Assembly (NCBI GenBank): GCA_002351925.1
Contig: DEHM01000020.1
Span: forward strand, 2,763-55,475
Direction of reading: 5' to 3'
DNA length: 52,713 bases
DNA from: Bacteroidales bacterium UBA2800
GTDB taxonomy: Bacteria; Bacteroidota; Bacteroidia; Bacteroidales; Paludibacteraceae
Positions 33,901 to 41,416 of the stretch are shown here, in pieces; position 1 is the stretch's first letter; the number at the start of each line of letters is the position of its first letter. A program made the position numbers and the translations under genes. The notes beneath the pieces are model-generated. The model saw only the letters and a list, made by a program, of their open reading frames with translations, was not told the origin of the DNA and ran no database searches.

Positions 33901-36900
33901 CATCACAATATAGTTCGTATGCGCTATACATCGCGCAAAGTACCACTTCAGTTGTTACAATCAACGGAGGATTAATTAAAGGTCAGACCAATGCAAGCAC
34001 TACTGCTGGTGGAATATATAATTATTCTACCAAACTGACTATTAATGGTGGCCATATTATCGGACATGCATGGACGAGTACATCGTACGGTATCAACCTG
34101 TTGGGAAAAGCTACTATCAATGGTGGTATCATAGAAGCTACAAATGATACCATAAGCAACAAAGGAACGACAAAGGCTTATGGTATTTATGCACAATACA
34201 AATCTAGTACGTACAAAGGAGTTATAACTATTCCTTCAACTTCCACTGTGGAAGTGTTAGCAAAGGCGAGAACAAACACTGCATACGCAGTATATATAGC
34301 ATCTGGTTCATCTACCGGCAACTCGATTGCCGGCGGAACGTTTACGGCTATAACCAAGACCGATAAAACAGCCGGAGGTGTCTATTCCTTTGGAACAGTT
34401 ACGATTTCAGGAGGAACCTTCAATGTGTCAACTGCCACCACAGGAGCGTATGGTATTTATACACGCGCAACTACTACTACAGTAAATAATAATCCTATCT
34501 TTAATGTAACATCCGGTTCTACTGATGCATATGGTGCATTTGCATATGGTTATGTAAACGCAAAAGGCGCAAGTAAAACCTCTGGCACAATCAAAATCAA
34601 TGGAGGTACATTTAATGTAACATCCGGTACAACGACGGCATATGGTGCATATGCAGGTGTGTATGGTTTGAACATCGTTCAAAAAGGCACTGAAGTGGGT
34701 GATACGATTTTTGGTCAGCACTATATGCCGGGTATTATAGAAATAACGGATGCAACGTTCAATGTCAAAGCAACAACAACCGGAGCATACGGAATCGTAG
34801 TTGCCGCTGCTAAGTCAGAATCAGGAGCTGTAGGAACAACAAAGAGGTATCCGAAGGCAACTATTTCCGGTGGTAAATTTAAAGCAGAGAGTGCCGGCGA
34901 TGATAATGCTACGGCTTACGCGATGAACGCTTCTGCTTCGGCTACATATCTCAAAGTACAGGGTGGTAAGTATAGCACGAAACGGACAAATGCTACCGAA
35001 ACATCCAATATCGAAGACAAATATACCGCTCCTACTTTAACTAATAACTACCATGTCCTCCCACTCACCGGCGAAGACCCGTACAAGTACGAAGTAGCTG
35101 AGGCGTATATGATTACCTTTAAGAATGGCGATGATGTGCTCCAGAGCACTGCTGTGAAGAAAGGTGCAACACCTGTTTATTCTGGTGAGACACCGACTAA
35201 AGATCAGGATGCTCAATATTCGTATACGCATACCGGATGGACACCTGCTTTAGCCAATGTGACAGCTGCTGCTACCTATACGGCTACATTCAGCAGCACT
35301 CCGCGTACGTATACCGTCACGCTGAATACCAATGGAGGTACGATTAACGCAGGCAATGTAACTGAATATACCTATGGTACTGGTGCTACGTTGCCAACGA
35401 ATGTTACGAAAGATGGTCATGAGTTCGGCGGTTGGTTTGATAACGATGGATTAACCGGTGATGCAGTAACTACCATCTCCACTACTGCAACCGGTAATAA
35501 AGAGTACTGGGCAAAGTGGACGGCAAGTATCGCTGACCGTGAACTGGATATCGTGGATTGGACGAGCAATTCGATTACCATCAATGTGACGAACCTCAAA
35601 GCGGTAGGAGGAATAAACAAGAATAACTGGAAGATTCGTGTAAATGGAACTGACTACACCAGAACCAGTCCGGAGTGTAGTACACAATCACGTACGTTGA
35701 CGATCCCCGGTTTGACGCTTACGCCGAACGAGAACCTGCTTATCCAACTGAAGAATGATGCGGACGTTATAGAAAGTCAGCATAACTATAAGATTCCGCA
35801 GATATACAATGCCGAGAATGCAACGCTGAGCGGTACTACTGAGGAGAGTGTAGTCTACGTCTATGGCGGTAAGTTGGCTATCTCCGGCAATACCACCTTG
35901 GCTGCACTCTATGTATGCCCGGGTGCGGAGGTGGTAGTAACAGATGGTAATACCCTGACGGTAGGCAAACTCGTGCTTCGTACCAAGCCATGGGCTACGG
36001 CCGCTATCAGCGGAAGCGTTGAGGCAACCAATACCTATTATACGCGTATCGCTCCGGATGGATCTGTTGCTTATCCGACTGGTCAATACTACCAGTTCGG
36101 TTTGCCGTACGAGTGTGCTATTAGTGCGGTACGCCTGTCGGATGGTACCACGCCGGTATATAATAGTACGTGGTTATTAAAGAGTTATAATGAAGAGAGA
36201 CGCGCTGATAAGGGCACAACTGAAAATAACTGGGATGCCCTTACTTCTGATGCCACAATTGCAGCCGGTAGAGGCTATGAGATGATGTCCACTGTCAAGT
36301 ACTATCGTGAGTATTACTTCCGTGTAACTCCGACTGATAACAAATCTGTAGATGTAACGCGTCATGGCGATGATAAGAACAACTCCGGTTGGAATATCGT
36401 CTGCTCGCCGTTGATGTCGGTATATGAGAACGAATCCGATCCGGTTGACGGTCTCAAAGTAAGTTGGCTGCTGGCAGATGGTTCTTATGACCAGGCTTGG
36501 CCTGAAGTCATTTGGCCGGCTATGCCGTTCAGCTATCAGGCTTCAGCGACCGGATCTCTGGATTTCAGCACCAATGGTCTCAATCAGGCTGTTTCCGCTC
36601 CGCGCCGTGCGGCTTATAAAGAGAATATCCAAACCGAGTGGCTCCATTTGGATGTAAAGGACGGAAACGGAGTAGGTGACCATACCAGTGTCTTTGTGCA
36701 TCCGGACCGCTTCGAAGCTACCTATCAGACCGGTATCGACGTGGCAAAGCAATCGTTTACCGCTTCACGCGCGTTAATATATAGTTCGCATGCGTACGGA
36801 GAGATGGCGTTCGCCGGTGTGGCTGATTCGCTGCTTGAGCAAGGGGTTGCTTTGACGGTTTACAGCCCGATTGCGCAAGAACTGACCATCTCGATGCGTG

Positions 36901-37193
36901 AGAACGATTGGCTCAACCGTATGAAGTACGTATGGCTGGTAGACCATGAGACAGGTGCTCGCACCGATCTGCTGTGGGATACCTATACATTCGAAGCAAC
37001 GGAGGGTACAGCGCGCGGTCGCTTCACCATCGAGGGCGTATTCCGTACGCCGCAGATCACGACGGACATTGAGAATGCTGAAATGATGAATGATGAAATG
37101 ATGAAGGTACGTAAAGTGCTGATAAATCAAAAGATGTATATCCTCCGAGGCGATCAGATGTATGACGCTACGGGAAAGAAGGTAAGTAAATAA
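24930..37193 (+). CDS. Giant secreted surface protein with two beta-helices and InlB repeats (4087 aa)
   Basis: I take ATG 24930 (or 24945) as start; an open frame from 24780 runs through the terminator and promoter. A signal peptide ends near residue 48 (GNAWA). Then: beta-sandwich-like segments (to about 390); a long beta-helix (about 392-1320) with turns such as TTTAYGV and NGG; a middle domain shared with the 2264-aa protein (nt about 29080-30900; SLEEAL, AWGFVTG, IGDWRGG); about ten InlB/Listeria-Bacteroides repeats (30900-33170); a second beta-helix (33430-35090); two more InlB repeats (35100-35530); and a C-terminal module ending in the tail VLINQKMYILRGDQMY plus xxxG. Two neighbouring repeats are near copies (32751-33170). 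It is probably an exported adhesin or fibre; no enzymatic motif was seen. A 7/8-bp tandem repeat (37079-37107) precedes the tail. Confidence 0.85.
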   Translation: MKNKNMKTKNLSLFNRMNRRGSGANLNLFRYAAMVLVLLFLSIGNAWASKNSTAAVSVKVATGSGTVYVSDKSDYSGSNTKSTTNSTAVTASTTKNQSNGSQTAETFYIKAVPTTGYILSSWSFTGTWDTKPASETTATSQSCKVKTKYNGTNTGTATATFTVVSVTDAPANIDLAPTDPSAIYPVETSERTLTFTTSTSNALTDFTNSPANGASGKFTFSNWRRVDATHVAVDYQFTGGGSYGGVSRTNSVTVSLKGVAHSTTKSCTITANFPNAKVNSGSCDEIPASFKASDASQVDKAWTATFEVENVDGENNFDTPTFTGADASHFTYNSMTISGNVVTVNFTYNGNKEATTHTATLTLKVKDAIGGTDATYGSKGITVTAVNEEEPDYDVEVRNAGGTLISDNTTTWAQGLTLANNNAGSTIKLVRDINLGTITATNNINKAMTIDLNGKELRAAVNAKQVGVLTVNANVVVTIKDSKTGGRIINEYGKDVVLYTINVAQGTLNLESGTISIHNTLQQSYGTAAAGGVATSVVSMGARAIQQAAATTVNINGGRVESYGTRAVYGIRTEGSKANTTTLNISGGEIYAEAPAYVYAVFSNGKLNVSGGTITAKINNEVVNENTAYMEYIRTNNKLWDNRTYGLRGFGYGILLQGGNSVTATSNYFGTLNMTGGTVNVINVGDPEMQANSTVTSIIQSPLYGVYFNAAALNVKTGTASDGSYSQKYAAKGSITGGTISVTNSGRQSYGVWVTGNYNSFDNSYAPVEMKNCTINVSSYYESYGVYATAVVGTTSDNASPNMGACYAGEVELTGATVTAETTTAATAYALFAHAVVGNVYKNATWTKAKNAGYPRVYDGEFGAAAKITVNSGTYTATSATTTAYAVGSTTRAKTTLSSETSVAANRELGGNAEAYPVLILHGGTFRGETGTTTSGAVLSGGYTTIDGGTYTAYSGSTTSRGIYATAGTLDISNVEISASGTTTAYGIDLSCGISDYTGFKYFADATLKNLTVTATTRTGNEADAVLMEVTKRPLSTTTYNALSSTNKTNYGAIYQYGEYAVGTKCSIIGGTYTATAQGANAFGVSVNSASLCEDVNGDGVLAIGEGDLTISNAKFTVSTKTGATAYGVWAGGKTSISNSTFNVTSATSTAYGLRAYYGKSTIKNSIFDVTATTETAVGLRAEARMSTVNTSNSPHTTNFSGVEGYELVGEIETEENTVTVRANGGNTAYGIQVISAKGTGTKTTADAGLAFKGDHACAGTATVNGGKYTATASGTTAYAAIVSDPAAQGEVTATPTLIINDGKFKGTAGSTPYADVSEAGEQGYFVLNGGYYVLDKYLDKKLGEGMNKVAVKSGTTEYTEGYRWRITDNMNGEYVCKIKENSTSYQSLEEALQVVNASPSSTWTIIMIANATLSKGDYNLPQNTTLLIPYLTSQTAIIGTGGKSTSPVSNVEKYEAPYPLYKLTFADGVNMTVHGTIEASAVTYMSNQGLLTHGTGVVSGSYGWLYLAEGSHIDLESTAKLIAWGFVTGKGEINAKSGSKIYEDFQIGDWRGGTVESDVIDNKNGLDSKSVFVITHYYYQNIECPITYRPGATAYGWGGTYMYNNSFFTIEETVPLTEPVAMVGTSDAMFCMSSATSGDDTWVRKEYDPETDYVNWTLNSGASLGSIRIQLDLPIVGKMDVNSSNYVLPITSNFNIVANYGEVALTNHVCFIPGSKLTIKKEATVIIPSGQRAFFYDQDDWSSYSGYWFCPGYSPSWKKNPRLVLGAVTAVKMPDAEVLIEGTLDIRGAAYTTAGGANIHSTRENAGKVKFTAAPAASTAAVASNTNKNQSTTLFQFTGSGPNYTGKALNPAKLKNEDGTDSEPTSSNTSAGKTWIYMADFGGSDVYKWTLATENGCMTTVAADATKDYIHPSDWVPVGAVNSNHAYPSEDGTRMFVNAIAPTTNTGCVWWEVNPTPEVIGGTTYYIANNENFDNYGTYYYWDNSTSYWKPKKVTVIWKDKDGNKITNGSFGDLYNFNTSPVFHGTNPSWANSATEKHDWIGWHDEEGNIYDKNATLPLATADVTTYIAYFVTSPFQYTITFKNKTTGEGGDGKVIWSGLMNASDTDPVVCPVTPTQDMTADKVYTFSNWVGYAAGADLPNVTGPATYTATYTWVTRKYHVTFYNYDAATVLYEADVDYNTRPVYDGVTPFRSNTSAFSYEWTGWQQGATHYGTTADLALVTGDVYYVATFSQTDLKYQVLFKRQDGSIIDAPFFNFEETPAAFPEDPTMASTVSTDYTFDHWDPATLTSVTEDGKVYTAYFSESPRQYTAHFVNYDGTSLGVDQTIDYNTVPTYTGATPFHPNDSRNSYEFSGWAWPAGDGWEAGSIGAGEALPAIKGNITFTAQFNPVLLQFNVIYKREDGTFIKQDKVKWGQNTEAPAAADCNYEDEQYTYTLSGWSPATIVNPVTTDATYTAQFNHTPRSYSVTLNTNGGTINAGNVTSYTYGTGATLPTNVTRTGYGFSGWYDNSGLTGSAVMNISATATGNKTYWAKWTVHTHAFAWDFAGGSTSSTTHTPANNALAYGSAISYPANNTMTKTGYTFASWSSSATTMPDNDLTITANWSVVTYSLTYEGLEGASNSNPATYTIETATITLADPGTRSGYTFTGWTCGGSPITQIALGSTGDKTITANWSAVTYNLTYEGLNGATNSNPATYTIETATITLANPGTRAGYTFTGWTCGGNPITQIALGSTGDKVITANWEQIGVTILWKSEDGAETLETDDLVLIGATPSFDGTAPTKATTESYTYMFDGWTTEANGAGTFYAIGELPTVSAAATYYAHFTATANVASVTVGGATTYYTDFATAWAFVQEQTANTTIKLLQDATVTTSMVFTPAATMTCTFDLNNHTLSGAVNKLVDVNLAGSTFIITDNSEDKNGKISTELSTNARLYSVFLTAGTLTLKNGAIYSNNPHKYSTASGNKNSAATGVYVTAGQTFTMEGGAIESTSQYSSYALYIAQSTTSVVTINGGLIKGQTNASTTAGGIYNYSTKLTINGGHIIGHAWTSTSYGINLLGKATINGGIIEATNDTISNKGTTKAYGIYAQYKSSTYKGVITIPSTSTVEVLAKARTNTAYAVYIASGSSTGNSIAGGTFTAITKTDKTAGGVYSFGTVTISGGTFNVSTATTGAYGIYTRATTTTVNNNPIFNVTSGSTDAYGAFAYGYVNAKGASKTSGTIKINGGTFNVTSGTTTAYGAYAGVYGLNIVQKGTEVGDTIFGQHYMPGIIEITDATFNVKATTTGAYGIVVAAAKSESGAVGTTKRYPKATISGGKFKAESAGDDNATAYAMNASASATYLKVQGGKYSTKRTNATETSNIEDKYTAPTLTNNYHVLPLTGEDPYKYEVAEAYMITFKNGDDVLQSTAVKKGATPVYSGETPTKDQDAQYSYTHTGWTPALANVTAAATYTATFSSTPRTYTVTLNTNGGTINAGNVTEYTYGTGATLPTNVTKDGHEFGGWFDNDGLTGDAVTTISTTATGNKEYWAKWTASIADRELDIVDWTSNSITINVTNLKAVGGINKNNWKIRVNGTDYTRTSPECSTQSRTLTIPGLTLTPNENLLIQLKNDADVIESQHNYKIPQIYNAENATLSGTTEESVVYVYGGKLAISGNTTLAALYVCPGAEVVVTDGNTLTVGKLVLRTKPWATAAISGSVEATNTYYTRIAPDGSVAYPTGQYYQFGLPYECAISAVRLSDGTTPVYNSTWLLKSYNEERRADKGTTENNWDALTSDATIAAGRGYEMMSTVKYYREYYFRVTPTDNKSVDVTRHGDDKNNSGWNIVCSPLMSVYENESDPVDGLKVSWLLADGSYDQAWPEVIWPAMPFSYQASATGSLDFSTNGLNQAVSAPRRAAYKENIQTEWLHLDVKDGNGVGDHTSVFVHPDRFEATYQTGIDVAKQSFTASRALIYSSHAYGEMAFAGVADSLLEQGVALTVYSPIAQELTISMRENDWLNRMKYVWLVDHETGARTDLLWDTYTFEATEGTARGRFTIEGVFRTPQITTDIENAEMMNDEMMKVRKVLINQKMYILRGDQMYDATGKKVSK
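32751..33170 (+). repeat. 210-bp tandem duplication in the 4087-aa gene
   Basis: Two copies of a 70-residue InlB-type repeat start at 32751 and 32961 (VTYSLTYEGLEG and VTYNLTYEGLNG). They differ at few positions, so the duplication is young compared with the other repeats. Confidence 0.85.
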
Positions 37194-37237
37194 GGTATTA
37201 GTTTGTTATAAATGCCTGTGAAGGCAGAGTTTGAGTA

Positions 37238-38083
37238 ATGAAAAAGAATTTTAATGATCCCCGAGGGGGGTTGATTATTGCTTTGGGGGTATTGCTGGCC
37301 GCATTATGGTTGGTAATCGCCTTTGGAGCCTACGAGGAGTTGAAACGGGAGAAATATGAGGTTCGTGTGAAACCGGGTGCTGTTACCTACGGCACCCACT
37401 CCACGACCACCATACCGATGTCATCGGTTTCGACGCATCGCAGCGCCGTACCAATGATTAGCGGAGGCGCCATTCGCCATTATGCGCATTATGGCCATGC
37501 TACGATGCCGAGCGCGACATCCGGCAGCGGCTATAGGTTACATACTACTTCGTCGGCAACGGTACATACGATTGGTTCCGGTGGAGGCGGAGGAGGAATA
37601 GGCGGGGCGAGCAGTTCGTCCTCGTCGTCACGCGGTATCAGTTATAGCGGAGTATCCGTATCCATGCCGACATTAGCGATGGCCACTTCGACGTATGCTA
37701 CTTCGCGTTCGACCTTTACATCGAGCGATGAGACCTTGGCTTCTGCTTCTTCGGGCACGCGGAAAGTGCGTAAGGCCAAACCGTCTGACGATGGCAATGA
37801 TGGCGACTGGTCTGATGATGGCGCAGGAGACGGCGATTGGTGGTACTGGGATGATTGGGCCGGAGAGTGGATAGAGCCATGGGATGGAGCGTTACGCATC
37901 GAAGGGGAGGTTACGTACAAGTATGAGTATGAAGGAGGAAAATGGGTGCCTGTAGGTGATCAGGGAGACCCCACCAATCCTACTCCTCTCGGCGATGCGC
38001 CATGGCTATGGATACTCCTGTTGATGGCCGTTTATGGCGGTGCAAAAGTATGGAAACGTAATAAAACAAAGAACTTGATATGA
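37238..38083 (+). CDS. Low-complexity membrane protein with Asp/Trp-rich segment and C-terminal PLGD-helix tail
   Basis: The 281-aa protein starts with a membrane helix (LIIALGVLLAALWLVIAFG, 12-30). It continues with a Ser/Thr/His/Gly-rich stretch including runs of six Gly and seven Ser, then a striking Asp/Trp-rich segment (DGDWWYWDDWAGEWIEPW, about 203-220). It ends with PLGDAPWLWILLLMAVYGG and a basic cluster KVWKRNK. The order PLGD - helix - basic residues resembles tripartite C-terminal sorting tails, and similar tails recur in Bacteroidota proteins, though I cannot name the processing enzyme. It overlaps the next gene by four bases. It follows the giant gene by 44 bases without a terminator, so the two may share a transcript. 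Function unknown. Confidence 0.62.
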   Translation: MKKNFNDPRGGLIIALGVLLAALWLVIAFGAYEELKREKYEVRVKPGAVTYGTHSTTTIPMSSVSTHRSAVPMISGGAIRHYAHYGHATMPSATSGSGYRLHTTSSATVHTIGSGGGGGGIGGASSSSSSSRGISYSGVSVSMPTLAMATSTYATSRSTFTSSDETLASASSGTRKVRKAKPSDDGNDGDWSDDGAGDGDWWYWDDWAGEWIEPWDGALRIEGEVTYKYEYEGGKWVPVGDQGDPTNPTPLGDAPWLWILLLMAVYGGAKVWKRNKTKNLI

Positions 38084-39918
38084 GAAAACTATTTCTGTCA
38101 ATCCTCTTTTTGATGTCCGGTGTGGCGATGTATGCTGCTCCGGCGCAGGGCACGGCTTGCCGATCGGCTATACCAATGGGTCAGAACTATAGCGCACAGG
38201 TGCAGAATGGGCAGACGGTATGGTATTCGGCCTGGACGTTCGATCTGCCGTTGACGGTGACCTTCGCTCCTGCCAACGGAGCAAACGATCCGGCACCGCT
38301 CGTCGAGATGGACTTCACCTGTACCCCCGGCTACTATAGGGATACTATCCTCTGTAGCCTCTTCTGCCAGACCAGTGGTAGTAGCGGTTTCTCCGTCAAA
38401 TTGCCGCACTCGCCGAGCTTGAGTTCCAAGACGCTGGACGACGGTACATTTGTCTATTATCTTTCGTTGGGTGAGCGCTACCGCGATCTGCTACTCAAGA
38501 TGGGAATCAGCTACAATGTAGAGGTGTTTGTCAAGGTGACCTATCGGAGCAATGGTACAATCAGCCTTTCGCCCGATCAGTTCTCTAACTGCATGGACGG
38601 ACCGAAGTTCATGCAAATAGGTGACACTATGCAAGTTGTGGCGCGCGACAAGCAGCGTCATGTGATTGTGCCTTACGTGCAATGGCAGGAGGATACGATC
38701 GTCTATTCTTGGACTGGTACACAGCCATGTACGTTTGTCGTTGCCAAAACCTGTGATTTCGATCCCATAGATAATGAGGACGGTAATATCATCGAGATTG
38801 AGCAGATTGCGGCAGGAGGCTCAGCAAAGGCCTCTGCACTCGAAATCTACGACTGGGTTCACAATCCGGAATACCAGTCGGTGGCAGGTATGTATTTCGC
38901 CAAGGCGTATAGCAATGCGCCCGGTACACTCAAGGTGAGTAAGGCCCCGCAGGCACAGCCAGAAGGCAATGCTACGCTGCTCCGTTACGACAAGATATAT
39001 CCTGTCCCCTCCACAACGCAGAAACTCTTTGCTATCCCTCGCTCGTGGAACATGGATATGAAATTTTCTACACCAACGGATCACCTGTTCAGCATGGAGA
39101 TTTCTGCTTCGTCCAAATTCCCCTCATCCCCAGACTCTACTCGTATTTATACGTTTGATCGTGCGGAGAGTGGGCGTTGGAAAGGAATACCGGGGACAGA
39201 CTTGAAAGCATTATGGAATAAGGTGTCGAGCAGTAAGCATTACCTCTATATCCGCTTTACATGCTCAGAGGCTACCACTATCCTGCCGGAGCGTTGGTAC
39301 GCATCGGATTGCTACAAAAATACCGTCAATTCTACAGTGAACCCAGGTGACCGGAAAACGGTGGGAAAGAACTCCACACAAGTCTATCGTTTCTCATATC
39401 CCGATTGGGTGGGGGGCGATATGACGATTGGTTTTGCTCTGAATAGCAATTGTGAAGTGTATTTGGCAGATACATGTGGTATGAATACTTCGGTGGCTGC
39501 TAAGGATTATTGGTTGAAATACAAGGCGGTGACTAAGAGTTCTGCACCGCTGGTTATTCCTGCCTCCGAAATAGCTTCGTGGGCAGAAAAGATTGACGAG
39601 GAGGGCTTTTTCTATGGTATCTTCAGAACATCGGTCAATAGCACCAACCGTACTCTTACCTTCACAACTTCAGCCCCGGCGGAGAAGGATCCTGAGTACC
39701 CGCATACGACGGTAGATGCGGCGTGTCAGGAGGGGACAACAAATGTGTATCTGGTGCGTGTGACAGAGCCGCAGACCCTGACGCTCTACGACAGTGCAGA
39801 CCAGCATGTTCAGACCTGGGCGGCAGTGGCAGAGCAAGCGCAACTGGTGGGACCTTTGGCGTCCGGCACCTACCACATCGTTGGTGCATCAGAAACGATA
39901 GAAATTGTAGTGCCCTGA
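38080..39918 (+). CDS. Secreted protein with PPC-like beta-sandwich domains (612 aa)
   Basis: A signal peptide (MRKLFLSILFLMSGVAMYA) is followed by several domains of the form C-x-x-A/G...V-WYS, for example CRSAIPMGQNYSAQ then TVWYSAWTF (27-52), CMDGPKFMQIGDTM, CYKNTVNSTVNPGD and ACQEGTTNVYLVRV. The pattern resembles pre-peptidase C-terminal-like (PPC) beta-sandwiches and recurs in the 1736-aa protein at 42757. It has no shared C-terminal tail and no lipobox. It is coupled to the membrane protein upstream (4-nt overlap). Exact role unknown; a surface or periplasmic partner of the neighbouring secreted proteins is likely. Confidence 0.68.
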   Translation: MRKLFLSILFLMSGVAMYAAPAQGTACRSAIPMGQNYSAQVQNGQTVWYSAWTFDLPLTVTFAPANGANDPAPLVEMDFTCTPGYYRDTILCSLFCQTSGSSGFSVKLPHSPSLSSKTLDDGTFVYYLSLGERYRDLLLKMGISYNVEVFVKVTYRSNGTISLSPDQFSNCMDGPKFMQIGDTMQVVARDKQRHVIVPYVQWQEDTIVYSWTGTQPCTFVVAKTCDFDPIDNEDGNIIEIEQIAAGGSAKASALEIYDWVHNPEYQSVAGMYFAKAYSNAPGTLKVSKAPQAQPEGNATLLRYDKIYPVPSTTQKLFAIPRSWNMDMKFSTPTDHLFSMEISASSKFPSSPDSTRIYTFDRAESGRWKGIPGTDLKALWNKVSSSKHYLYIRFTCSEATTILPERWYASDCYKNTVNSTVNPGDRKTVGKNSTQVYRFSYPDWVGGDMTIGFALNSNCEVYLADTCGMNTSVAAKDYWLKYKAVTKSSAPLVIPASEIASWAEKIDEEGFFYGIFRTSVNSTNRTLTFTTSAPAEKDPEYPHTTVDAACQEGTTNVYLVRVTEPQTLTLYDSADQHVQTWAAVAEQAQLVGPLASGTYHIVGASETIEIVVP

Positions 39919-39980
39919 TAAAAATAATTGATATAAACATAGCAAATAACGTAAAAAATCAAACAAAAGTATTATTTTAT

Positions 39981-40011
39981 TTGCGTAAACAAAAAAAAAG
40001 TCGTAACTTTG
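39981..40011 (+). promoter_or_regulatory. -33/-7 promoter of the 451-aa protein gene
   Basis: TTG at 39981-39983 and TAACTTTG at 40004-40011, spacer 20 bp. A leader hairpin GCGTAA/TTACGC (40036-40041 and 40049-40054) ends just before the start codon at 40059. Confidence 0.75.
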
Positions 40012-40058
40012 CGCCCAAATTTATAGTGTGCGTGCGCGTAAAGCCCACTTACGCACGT

Positions 40059-41414
40059 ATGAATATGATAAAGAGAATTTTTCATAATGTTGCTTTGCTG
40101 CTGAGCCTGCTGATGACGCTCTGCTTTGCTTTCGTGTTTGTCGGTGAGGCAGAGGCACAAGCGCAGGCCGGTATTACGATGGCGGATGCTACCTGGATCA
40201 GCCAACCTACCACGCTGCGTGTGCAAAGCGGCAACAACTATATTCGTCTGCCCGAGACCTACCTCATGGCTACGGTGACTTATCTGCCCGACAGCGCGTT
40301 CGGACCGATCCCGTCGTTGCTTGTGGATGGTGCTGAGTGGCCCGTCCAGCGCAGTATAAGCAATTGCCGCCGCGGATGGCAATGGCAACTGCACTATGGC
40401 GATACCGAGTCGGAGGTACTGATCCTTTCGGCACACGAGAACGCCCTGATAGAGGTGACCCCCGTGATCTGCCCTGCCGACTCGCTCTATGAGGCCGAGG
40501 CGTGGGATAGCCTTACATGGCGCGGACAGACCTACTACGAGAGCAACGATTATCTCTTCCCCGTGACGAAAGAAGGCGGTTGCAACTATACCGTCACGCT
40601 GCGGCTCACGATCCATCATACGATCGTCAATCGTGTGCATCAACATGCGTGCGACAGTTTTGTGCTCAACGGCGTGACGCTGCGCGAAGAGGGCGACTAC
40701 GTACGCGATACCGTTCCGACCGAGTCGGGCGACCGTACGGTGAACATTGTTCGTCTGACGCTCGGTCATACCGACTTTGCGGAGACCACCAAGGAGGCCT
40801 GCGTGTCCTATGAATCGGAGTCGGGTAAGACCTATACCGTCTCGGGCGACTATCTGGATACCGTTCCCAATCAGGAGGGCTGCAACACCATCGTGACGCT
40901 CCACCTGACCGTTATCCCCGATTGCCGTACCTACGACACCGTCTATTTCTGTGCGGGTCTGAATACGCAGCACGAGGAGCAGATAGGTGATCTGGTACAC
41001 CGCTACCTGCCGTATCGCTACGAATTGCCTACGGTATGGGACTATATGGACGGCGTGATACTTGCTACGGAGAAAGAACGTACGCTGGTGGATCTGGTAC
41101 GTGCCGAGCAGAACCTGCGTGAGCACTATAGCGGCGACCTGACACCGGTGCAGACGATCCGCTGGACCGTCCACTATGAGGGCGAAGACGGCTATCAGTC
41201 GCTGGAGGCCGGCAATGGTCCGCAATGGATCCGCCCGGGCATGATCGTGCTCTATGTGCAGTTTGTCTGCGGCGAGCAGTATCGGAGCAATTTCACTACC
41301 GACATCGTAGCTCCCGAAGCCATGACAACGGCTGTCAAACGCATGGAGAACGGCCGCGTAGTGATCTTCCGCGGCGGAGAGAAATATACTGTTTTAGGTA
41401 TAAAGATTGATTAA
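40059..41414 (+). CDS. Secreted protein with Cys-x-S-Y-type repeats and shared C-terminal tail (451 aa)
   Basis: The start at 40059 follows the promoter and leader; the longer open frame from 39723 lies within the previous gene. After a signal peptide (about 1-35) the protein has an N-terminal beta domain. About three copies follow of a Bacteroidota surface repeat of the type C-D-S-x-x-W-x-G-x-T-Y...S-G-x-Y...G-C-x-x-x-x-T-L-x-L-T-V: WDSLTWRGQTYYESNDYLF, CDSFVLNGVTLREEGDYV and CVSYESESGKTYTVSGDYL. The end, RMENGRVVIFRGGEKY plus xxxG, aligns with the tail of both giant proteins and of the next gene. It is probably exported to the surface, possibly by the T9SS. Only two bases separate it from the next gene. 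Confidence 0.72.
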   Translation: MNMIKRIFHNVALLLSLLMTLCFAFVFVGEAEAQAQAGITMADATWISQPTTLRVQSGNNYIRLPETYLMATVTYLPDSAFGPIPSLLVDGAEWPVQRSISNCRRGWQWQLHYGDTESEVLILSAHENALIEVTPVICPADSLYEAEAWDSLTWRGQTYYESNDYLFPVTKEGGCNYTVTLRLTIHHTIVNRVHQHACDSFVLNGVTLREEGDYVRDTVPTESGDRTVNIVRLTLGHTDFAETTKEACVSYESESGKTYTVSGDYLDTVPNQEGCNTIVTLHLTVIPDCRTYDTVYFCAGLNTQHEEQIGDLVHRYLPYRYELPTVWDYMDGVILATEKERTLVDLVRAEQNLREHYSGDLTPVQTIRWTVHYEGEDGYQSLEAGNGPQWIRPGMIVLYVQFVCGEQYRSNFTTDIVAPEAMTTAVKRMENGRVVIFRGGEKYTVLGIKID

Positions 41415-41416
41415 GA

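Noticed and set aside
37213..37226. TGCCT/AGGCA hairpin as terminator of the 4087-aa gene
   Set aside because: Five pairs only and no T-run follows, so read-through into the 281-aa gene is more likely.
39723..40058. N-terminal extension of the 451-aa protein
   Set aside because: It overlaps the end of the 612-aa gene in another frame and crosses a well-formed promoter; the signal peptide begins at 40059.
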